From positions 2,600,812 to 2,664,811 of the forward strand of contig CAXIPT010000009.1 in the NCBI GenBank assembly GCA_964030475.1: a stretch of 64,000 nt of DNA, read 5' to 3'. Within the stretch, counting starts at the first letter, position 1. Every line of letters starts with the position of its first letter. This document shows positions 56,065-64,000 of the stretch, piece after piece. The notes below the pieces were generated by a model, which made no database searches, had not been told where the DNA came from, and worked only from the letters and a program-made list of their open reading frames with translations. Source of the DNA: Tethya wilhelma. Lineage: Eukaryota > Porifera > Demospongiae > Tethyida > Tethyidae. A program made the position numbers and the translations under genes.

Positions 56065-58373
56065 TCAAACATATTCTCTCATGTTTGACATTGTAGAGAG
56101 TGGGGGTCTTTGGATCATAAACATCCCTTCCATGATGACAGATTGTGGAGTCCATGAAGGAGGAAGCTGGTTTGTTACAACAGGTACAGTGTGGTATCTC
56201 TTGTCAATGTAGTTTGTAGTAGTGTTCTTGTTGGATTTGTAGGGTAATCCATTGTCATCAACAAGAGCCTTTGGAAATGGTGAGATTGGTCCATATAGTA
56301 GGTCCATGTCGGTGTGTTCAAGACCATGCTGAGTGATCCACGCCACCTGCCTCTTGAGGAATCTTTGGAGAAGCTTTTGCTCTCTGTCCACTTGTTTCTT
56401 TTTTTGGTTGTAGAGACACTGAAGGTGCAGATCAAACAGGGCCAGATATGCAAATAAATCTTTGGTTACAAAGTTGAACCAAAACTTGATTGTGTCTTGT
56501 TTTGATCCTAGGTCATCCATGAATGCAAAGAAGTTGTCATATGAACATGGAAGTTCGGAGAGACAGTCGTTTGCTTCCCGTCGGAAATCAGGTACGTCAT
56601 CATCATCTTTCATGTCTTTGAACTTGTCAATCACATTTTTCAAAGTAGCTTCAATGTGAGCATAATGATCTCCAGAGCATTTTGACAAGTAAAGTGAGAC
56701 AAAATACTGGTAGGATTGACATACCTGAATTAGGAATCTGTGCGTCCTCCTGAAATTTGAACATTGAAGAAGTGATGTTAGTGTTTCTGCTCTGTGACCA
56801 CTAACTGTGCCAAGTTGAGATAGGCCTGCATCAGCATATGCTTTCATCAAAGCTTTCTGGTAGTTTAAAAGAATGTGCCAATCACCATGGTAACAGCCAC
56901 TTCAAATGGCTCCCGTACTCGACTTTGAGTGACTTTAATACTTTGTATATCTTGGCATCACCAACAACTACAACCCACTTGTATCCCAATTCAGTGACAA
57001 AGATATGGTGGAGGTCACTCCTTATCTCAATGTAAACGACATTGCTCTTTTCTTTGTCGGTAATGCTGGTCTCCATGCAACTCAGCAATGACTGTAGCCC
57101 AGGAAGGTGAGTGCTATTTGTCTGACTTTCTTGTTGTTTCAAAAGTGAAGAGTAGAAGAGAGACTCGTGGAATGCAGAGATACATGCCTCCTCAATCGTA
57201 TTTAGCATGAACTTTGTTAGAGTTAGTTTCCCTTCCAATGCAGGCAGTTCAGTGAGTGTTCTGCATCTTCGTTTGGGACGAGCTATGGCTACTGGAGAAA
57301 CAATCGGTGATGATCTTTGACGTGTACGTGAGACAAGTTTGTCTTCTGCGATTTTGTTGAACAACGGCCTTGGTTATACGCATTGCACCGATGTTCCATG
57401 CCAACTTCTTGTAGCATCTGTACTTGAAACAACTGCGTGTGGTTGCAGGATGTCGATGTTGTCTACAGAGGCTATTGTTAGTTTGTTGGGTGGAGTTCAG
57501 GCTTTATGCCTCTGGAAATGCAGGTTTGGACAACCGAGGTTGATAGCCGATTGGCTGTATCTAGAGATGTGCATGTGCCTACTCTGTTTAAAAGCTTTAT
57601 CAGCTCTGAATTAATTGCCTCGCTTTGTGTGCTTTTGTTCTGTACAGAGAGTACATGTTCCATGCCATTGCATGTCCTGCTCACGCAAGCAATTACTCTT
57701 AATGGAGCGCATATGTCTGTCGCATTTGTTTGGTTTTCTGGCTCTGTGTGTGTGGCTCTTGTGATAATGCACATCTCCCCCCCTTCCAGATTGTGCCATA
57801 GACTCTACACACTTGAGGAGAAAAGGATCAAGACCACTTTGAAATTCTGCCAAGCAGAAGTGTGAGTACTTCTCTGCATTTCCCTTGTATTTTGTCACTA
57901 GATCTCGGGCCTGATTGTGGAGAGCATGATTGATTTTTCAGAATACTTCATCTGTCTGTTTTTGGCGAGGTGTTGCTTGTTGTCCATCAGCTGTGTTGGT
58001 GTGTGTCTTACCAAGTGCTGAGGACAATGCTTTCAGTAAGTCACAGTTCTGCAGATACACTGAGAACTGATCCATACTTTTGGTGTTTACACAGAATTTG
58101 CAACAAGTCTCCAAAGTAGTGGAACAGTCTGGAAACAACCCACCGTTTTGCTTGGTACATCTTCATTGCTGATTGTTATGGTGGTTGACAGGAATGCATT
58201 TTTGGCATTTTTCAGGATATCTGATGCAAATTCTCTATGCACTGTAGGTAAGAGAGTAGCTTCATTATTCTGAAATTGTGCTAGTGAATCTTAAAGCTAG
58301 GTTGCAAAAGATGAATTCCAAGTACTCAGGTATAGCTATGTCTAGAGGAGTTTCTGATTCTAATCTGCTTATC

Positions 58374-59356
58374 ATACGTACGGTAGTATGTATAGTAGGA
58401 ATGCATGGGCCAACTGTCCCATAGACACAATACAAAATGTTTAGGCCTGGCAAACTAAATTGCCTGTTTATCGTCACCGTACTTCCTGTTTTTGATGCGG
58501 GTGGGCGGTCATATTTCATATTTCATACCGGAAACGGTAAGTTCAGTAGCGCAGCCCAGCAGTAATTTGCCAGTGTTTTTGGATCTAAAACTGACGCTTG
58601 CATTGACCACAGACCATGAAGTAAGTTGTAGAGCAGTTGCTATCATCCACAGGTAGAATAAGCTATCAACAACACAGGAAATAACTGGCCCGGACTCAAG
58701 AGCGCCTCGATCATGGTAGTTTTGACCTTTAAACCCATTGTGCGCATGCGCAGTTGAAATATGAAAACTTTAACAAAATTGAAATTTGTACGCGGGCGGT
58801 GACGATAAACAGGCAACTTAGTTTGCCAGGCCTTATGATCATAAAAATCTATCAGAACAAAATTAAGCCTTCAAACTTTGCTCAGAGGCTCTAACTGACA
58901 GATACCAATCACATGCAAGGCCTAAGACTCACAGAAACTTTCCTCAGCACTCGTAGAGAGAGCTAGTGGGAAGCCACAACAGTGCAGATTTTGTTCTCCT
59001 ACGTACTTACTAACTGACTTACTTGAAAAGCATTTCCAGAGAACCAGAATGTGTTGAGCCAACTTTGACAGCACAAAGTAACTCTTTTTTATAGGTACTA
59101 CATTCCTTGATACTCGTTTACATCACAAATAAGCCTAAACAAAAACTAGAAAGCTTTGAAACTGAGAGTATAAATTCAAGTACTTCAATGTAGCCATTTG
59201 TAGGTAGAGATCAAAGGTCATTGATTATCCACGTGGCATTTAATACGCATGCGCATTAGCTGCTCTAGTAGGCAATAGCTGCTACTCAGATAACTCAAGC
59301 TTTTTGTAGGGACTAACCAGTCTCTGATAGTCTCCTCACTACTGTAGTGTGAATGA
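58374..59356 (+). repeat. R1 repeat copy inside the decayed element gene
   Basis: The full-length match to 27459-28065 (tacgtacggtag start, cactcgtagagag, gaaccagaatgtgttgagcc, gtgaatga end) is itself interrupted by a 391-bp foldback at 58443-58833. Confidence 0.85.
58443..58833 (+). mobile_element. Foldback MITE, 391 bp, nested in R1
   Basis: aggcctggcaaactaaattg at the left is complemented by caacttagtttgccaggcct at the right; the arms pair over about 36 bp. Flanks TT and TA suggest a TA target, but this is not certain. The R1 copy at 27516 shows the uninterrupted site. Confidence 0.82.
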
Positions 59357-59741
59357 ACAAGTAGTAAAAATTTAAAAAAAATAAGCAGTGTAGGAATGGG
59401 CAGTGCTGTAAAAAGTATTGGAACAAGAAATGTCTCAATTTCGGCACATGACTACTTCATTTTTTGTGCCCAAGTCTTGGCCGGTAATCTAATCCTTCCT
59501 GCTATATTTTATTTCACTTTTTAGCCAAGTGATAAGATTGGCAGGAATTTTAACCATTATGTCTTGTGATAAAATGTGATACTGATAAGCTACTCAAATA
59601 TAGATCACTCATTTACAACAATTAGCTATGAGGGATCAAAAATGAAAATGAAGTAGTAATTGAGACCATTTCTTGTTCCAATACTTTTTAAAGCACTGCC
59701 CATTCCTACACTGCTTATTTTTTGAAATTTTTACTACTTGT
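59357..59741 (+). mobile_element. F1 foldback element, second full copy, 385 bp
   Basis: Both about 110-bp arms are present (acaagtagtaaaaat to ttttactacttgt) and match 28066-28455. It sits directly after R1, as at 28066. Confidence 0.88.
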
Positions 59742-60341
59742 AGTACTTTTAGGTGGCTTGATACACTCTCTGTTGTTAGCATTGGAGATGAGCCCTGGCC
59801 CTCTTGTGGTATAACGCTATGAAAGTATTTGTAGCAGTGATAGCAAATATAGCTATCAGGGGTTAACTCTTCACTCTCTTGTGTTACAGCTCTCAAGTGG
59901 TCATTAATTATCTGGTGTGCAGGACGACGGTTAAATTTTTCCCCTTTCTTCGGTCTTCCTTTACAGGATGCACACCATAGATGCAGGTGGTTGGAGTGCT
60001 GTTTGGACCTGATTGTAATGGGCTTTGTATATGTGCTAGTTTCTGTTAAAGTTAAAGCCATTACACGCACCCCCATTGATGTCTTCTACATGCAGTGTCA
60101 ACTGGAACGTCAGTGTTTGTTTGCCACTCACTTGTACACTGTTCCACACTACATTTTTTTTTTCAGAATCTTTAGGAAGCCATCTGGGTTTGAACCTGCT
60201 CACTATGCACCTTACCTCAGGGTGCAAACTTCCATAGTGTTTGTATTTCGGTCCAGCATATTTGGAGCACAGTATACAGGGCCCGCAGGTACCCTCATGC
60301 CATTTCTGAGACATGTTGCTGTGAATTAAAAATGTATACAC

Positions 60342-60763
60342 ATATGTTCATGTTTTTTCCTACTTGTTTTAACTAAATGTATTCTCAGGTACATCTGCAG
60401 TACTTGGCATGCTTATCCATGAATGGGAGTATATTATGTGTCCTCTACCACCCATGTTTTACAGTGAACACAAGCAATATTTTGTATTTATGTTTCATGG
60501 TGCATTTGTAATATAACTGTACCTTCAAGTGTCCTCTAAAGTGGTCTAGACAAAAATGTACCCACTTGCAATAACAGTGGGTAGTACCACTTGAGTGAGT
60601 TTCAATCAAAATGTTGTCTCTGGTTGCAACTATGAATTCCAACAGCGGTCTCAGAGTCAGGAATTTTGAAAATATTCACAGCTGCCGCTGGCGGAGATCA
60701 GGCGTGGCTAGATTGGTAATCTGGAAGTTACACTAAGATTTATAAAGAAGACTAAAAAAAGAC
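60342..60763. other. Non-coding stretch before the M1 element
   Basis: No gene or element ends recognised; AT-rich with no convincing long frame. Confidence 0.45.
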
Positions 60764-61405
60764 TAGCCTCGTTCCCAGGCTCCTCCTTCGCGAATATTTT
60801 CTTCGAAAATAAGGAAGGAGAGAGCCTGGTACCAGTAGTCACGTGAGTGACGTACTGTTTTACGTAGTTCAAGTTAGTTAGCAAAAGAAAGTTTCCTGGG
60901 AGCGACCGCGAACAGAACAGAACAAAAAAATGCTTGAAAAAAACTACCATTTGCTTGTTCAAAGTCATTTCTTGTGTGCCAAGAGTTAAGATGTACTTCC
61001 CAAACAGCGTTTGTGATCGTCGCTTTTGTTTTGTACCTTGGTTTGGTCAGACTGAAAGATCGAGACTGGACACAGAACCAAAAATGCTGATTCAGAGAGA
61101 CTGCCATTTATTTGTTGCTTCTTGGACTATCTTTGGAGGCTACTGGCTGCTTTTTTCTTGTCTATTCCCATCGTCTTCTACGTCTAGCTCTCTCAGAGCT
61201 CGTAGATACGCAAAAATTTTTGCTCACATCAACTGACTGGAACACGTGCGTGACACATTTTAGATAAAGCGCGTAATGCTGAGTAGACTCACGTCTACCA
61301 GACGTCTACCCTGTACGTCACTCACGTGACTACTGGTACCAGGCTCTCTCCTTCCTTATTTTCGAAGAAAATATTCGCGAAGGAGGAGCCTGGGAACGAG
61401 GCTAA
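60764..61405 (+). mobile_element. Foldback element, 642 bp, 9-bp target duplication (family M1)
   Basis: It starts TAGCCTCGTTCCCAGGCTCC and ends with the perfect inverted complement for about 90 bp. AAAAAAGAC is duplicated at 60755-60763 and 61406-61414. Length and ends match the element at 22735-23375. The interior has a plus-strand frame of about 100 codons (60934-61236) without a domain I can name. Confidence 0.9.
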
Positions 61406-61439
61406 AAAAAGACAAGTCCGTATAATATTATTTCAGTAA

Positions 61440-62377
61440 GGTTCCCGTTAGGTACAGGCCGAATGCCGCAAAGGTCAAAGGTCGGCACGCACGTACAGGC
61501 ATGTTTTTGAGCGGGAAATGTGAGCGCTTTGGATGATTGTATCATAAAGTCTGATAGAGACTCCTTTCCATCCCTTAGCTTACATTTTGAGCATATCAAT
61601 ATATATTATTGCTGTTTTTATTGTTGTCTACACACTACAAGATTGGAACAGAAACTGAGAACATAAGAAATAGATCGAATCATGGTCTCGAGTTTAGCTT
61701 GGGAGTTTCATAGCTAGTTTATTTGTGGAGAGTCACTGGAACCTCTGGAGCACCCGAGGGGTCACCATAACTATATTAAAAGAGATCAAAGTTACAAAGC
61801 AAAGCATACAAGCTGAGCAGTGCAAATAACCCGGCGTGATCCCCAGTTGTTGCATTGACTTTTTTGGCATGTACAAGCCATCTATGAGCAGCTAGATCAC
61901 CTTATCTTGAATGAATAATCTAATGGTGACAAATGTACAAGTATTGTAAAGTGCCAATGAAACTAAGTGTATGCTGTATTACCCGGCATCATGACTGACA
62001 TACTCAAGGACATTCAGACTATACTATTATTATTATAATTATATACAAATGAAGGGAGTGTAATGGCCTGAGTATTACGTAGCTAATTAAGTCTCAGTGG
62101 TACACGTTTTGCTTCAGTACATAACTATAAACGTATATTATGGCAAAGGAGCCAATAATGCAGCAACTACATGACATTGTTGTATATACTTCTAGTTCTA
62201 GACATGTTCTAGTAACATGCATATGTCAGCATAAATGCAAGTCATTTTTTAAATGATATTATAGCCACGACAGTCTAATGCAACTTAGTGCAGAACACTG
62301 ACTAAGTTCAATTCAACATGCACGTGACGCATAAACTTTGACCTTTGCGGCATTCGGCCTGTACCTAACAGGAACCT
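61440..62377 (+). mobile_element. Element of 938 bp with about 45-bp inverted ends
   Basis: aggttcccgttaggtacagg at 61440 is complemented by cctgtacctaacaggaacct ending 62377, extending through gaatgccgcaaaggtcaaag. TTCAGTA flanks both sides (61433-61439, 62378-62384; 8 bp if one more T is counted), so a hAT-like insertion is possible. No intact coding. Confidence 0.82.
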
Positions 62378-63729
62378 TTCAGTAAAATATCGCATATTTT
62401 CCGTGTTATAATTATATTCAACTGCACATAAATTTAACGGGGGACATATATGACTTCCGGTACACTGGCGATTTGACTGAGCAGGGAAATATCTAACCAC
62501 AAACAGGGAAATATCACTAGGATTATAATTATTTACTAGAACTGTGCGTGAGAACTCATTATTCAGTATTTAGAAAAAAGTGCTCATTGCACAGTGCTGA
62601 GACTTTACACACTAGCTCAGCTATAATTTATGCTAACCTAGGCTGAATTTGGTTGTTTGCACAAGTTTAGCTAACTGAAGCGAAGAGCTCAAAATTTAGC
62701 ATTTTTTTGACGTCAAATATCTGCAACAGTAGGCTTAGTGGAGTGAATCAAGGCAGACACGCATGCAGAAATACAACTGTAATTGCGAGGGTCTAGCGAA
62801 GAGTTTTTAAAAAATAGCTTACTTGCTTGGGAAATATAGTGAGGTTTGTTGATTCTTGACTCACGCTGAGGTAGGGTCTGCTCACTGTACGAGTGTCTCG
62901 TTCATTTTACAAAGCAGTATTCCCCCAAAAACTCTTCGCCAGACCCTAATCAGCATAAAAAACAAGCTCTGGAAGCACTAAAACAAAGATGAACTGCCTT
63001 ATCTATGCCTATGTTTGACGTCAAAAATTTTATGGCCACATCTCCGCCATTTTGAGCTAAACTGATATTGATTTTGACGTGTCTGTTTTTTTGTTTTTTT
63101 TTGCACAAAACTGTGACAAAGTCACCGGGCCCTTATGGTTGGCATACTAGAATTTATTACCATGATTATCATACTGAATTTTTGCTATAGCTTTCCTAAA
63201 AAGTAAGTTTTTACTACTGCAACAATATTACGAAACCAATATAGGCCTGAGTTGTACACTCTCCTTCGCGCTGCTTCGCAACACTGCTCCTAAGCTCCTG
63301 GCTAAAGCTAGCTCACGGTCGACGTCAGGTCACTAAGCTCGAGTGTACTTGTCAAAGCAATTATTACTGCTAAAGTCATACAGACAGTGTAACTGCTACG
63401 TTTTTATAGTACCACTTACCTACCTTACACACGCAGCTCCTAGTTCTCAAGTTGCAGCCTGCAACCTGTCGATCGCGATAATCTACGTAGCTCATTAATT
63501 CAGTATTTATAAGCTTGCATGTTTGCATGCAAAGTCTACAAAAAAAAAAAAAAAGCAAAAAAAAAACAACAAAAAAACGTATCATGATGTATAAATAATT
63601 ATTACTATGTACGCATCTATAGCAGCTGCTGCTAACAGTTTATTATACAAACTTGGCATTTCAATAAACTATATAGATATATAATAGAAAGTTAAGAGTC
63701 TATATAATTGCTCTGGCTTTAATGGCCAT
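62378..63729. other. Intergenic with small foldbacks
   Basis: It holds the foldback at 62788-62947, flanked by a looser inverted pair (gagctcaaaat and gacgtcaaa at 62687-62720 against gacgtcaaa and attttgagct at 63014-63060). That suggests one element inserted in another. An A-rich run lies at 63540-63577. Confidence 0.5.
62788..62947 (+). mobile_element. Foldback MITE, 160 bp
   Basis: agggtctagcgaagagtttt at the left and aaaactcttcgccagaccct at the right pair with one mismatch. Confidence 0.7.
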
Positions 63730-64000
63730 TCACTGAAAGATCACAGCTACTCCAGCAAAGAGGGCAACAACAAGGAGACTCACAAAAGAGAAACTTGGAG
63801 GGGCACCATTCAACTGGGCACAACCTAAAATGATCAAGAAAATAAATTTAGATAGATACCTTGACTGCAGGAAAGGGTTTGAAATACCTTCATTAATCTG
63901 ATCCACAGCAGATTGAAGCTCAGCTGATAGTGATCCAGAATTACCACAATCTCTGATTGTAGTAGTTACACAAGAACCTTGGCAAAACTGCCTGGTTTTG
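63730..64000 (-). CDS. Small secreted Cys-rich protein, second family member, 5' end beyond window
   Basis: The last exon 63824-63730 and part of the preceding exon (from the window edge to 63898) are visible, with GT-AG borders and the same phase 1 junction as the gene at 45244. The reading FCQGSCVTTTIRDCGNSG aligns with YCESDCYTVTIDNC of that gene; then ELQSAVDQINEG, a Cys, a short spacer and a hydrophobic end with the identical terminus AGVAVIFQ. Signal peptide and exon 1 lie beyond 64000. Function unknown; probably cell-surface through a GPI or tail anchor. Confidence 0.8.
   Translation of the reverse strand, partial: KTRQFCQGSCVTTTIRDCGNSGSLSAELQSAVDQINEGISNPFLQSRYLSKFIFLIILGCAQLNGAPPSFSFVSLLVVALFAGVAVIFQ

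Larger units (their letters stand above)
56065..60341 (-). pseudogene. Decayed DUF6589-like mobile-element protein gene, split by repeats
   Basis: On the minus strand, from right to left: a Cys-rich N-terminal part at 60341-59750 (GPCILCSKYAGPKYKHYGSL, ASCKGRPKKGEKFNRRPAHQ, CYHCYKYF); an interruption by R1 and F1 repeats (59741-58374); then a series of pieces in shifting frames. These include [54 protein letters not shown] followed by RSWHGTSVQ at about 57375-57475, and WVVVVGDAKIYK. DWHILLNYQKALMKAYADAG lies across a frame break near 56865-56890, and a 261-codon open stretch runs from 56850 to 56065. The combination [14 protein letters not shown] and DWH-LLNYQ is what I remember of DUF6589 proteins, which are multi-copy in sponges and cnidarians and probably element-borne. 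At least four frame breaks make it non-functional. Confidence 0.6.

Noticed and set aside
57506..57865. Plus-strand 119-codon frame
   Set aside because: Opposite strand of the decayed element gene, whose recognisable motifs are on the minus strand.
60934..61236. Plus-strand 100-codon frame inside the M1 element as a transposase
   Set aside because: Too short, no catalytic motif, and not shared with the 22735 copy of equal length.

Overview
The window looks like AT-rich nuclear DNA of an early-branching animal, most likely a demosponge; this is an inference, and a cnidarian or placozoan is not excluded. Reasons: genes with many small introns (often 60-300 bp, GT-AG), clear animal orthologues (the ciliary proteins RP2 and KIF17, a glycine-N-acyltransferase-like enzyme), multi-copy vertebrate-type tyrosinases, and dense short foldback transposons. 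Isolated N bases (16585, 17721, 21866, 30487, 42490, 47071, 49130, 55300) sit in or beside repeats and probably mark contig joins.

Region 1 (about 0.2-38.5 kb) is a same-strand array of eleven recognisable vertebrate-like tyrosinase loci plus one relic. Each full gene has three coding exons: exon 1 holds the signal peptide, a Cys-rich EGF-like domain and the first copper-A His; exon 2 the rest of CuA and the first CuB His; exon 3 the remaining CuB ligands and a C-terminal stalk with a hydrophobic anchor. Two genes read intact (24963-27249, 631 aa; 30750-32592, 558 aa). The others carry frameshifts, stops, truncations, an assembly gap or a transposon insertion. Three subtypes can be told apart: A with a short tail, B and C with longer stalks. 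A-B pairs with their spacers were duplicated at least three times. A single-exon pseudokinase-kelch gene lies inside the array (8575-10794) and a second, with a damaged 5' end, lies just after it (39611-41536).

Region 2 (about 41.9-54.4 kb) is ordinary gene space: an RP2 orthologue (7 exons), a small secreted Cys-rich protein on the minus strand, a KIF17/OSM-3 kinesin (11 exons) divergent from it across 268 bp, a GLYAT-like acetyltransferase (5 exons, one probable GC-AG intron) and a truncated second copy of the latter. RP2 and KIF17 both act in cilia.

Region 3 (about 54.4-64 kb) is dominated by mobile DNA: a decayed minus-strand gene resembling DUF6589-type element proteins, split by nested repeats, then several foldback elements, and at the right edge the 3' part of a second small secreted protein related to the one at 45 kb. 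Several non-autonomous transposons have clear target-site duplications: a 641/642-bp family with 9-bp duplications, one copy of which interrupts a tyrosinase exon; an element with an 8-bp duplication; a probable TTAA element; and a 6-bp one. No tRNA, rRNA or CRISPR array was seen.
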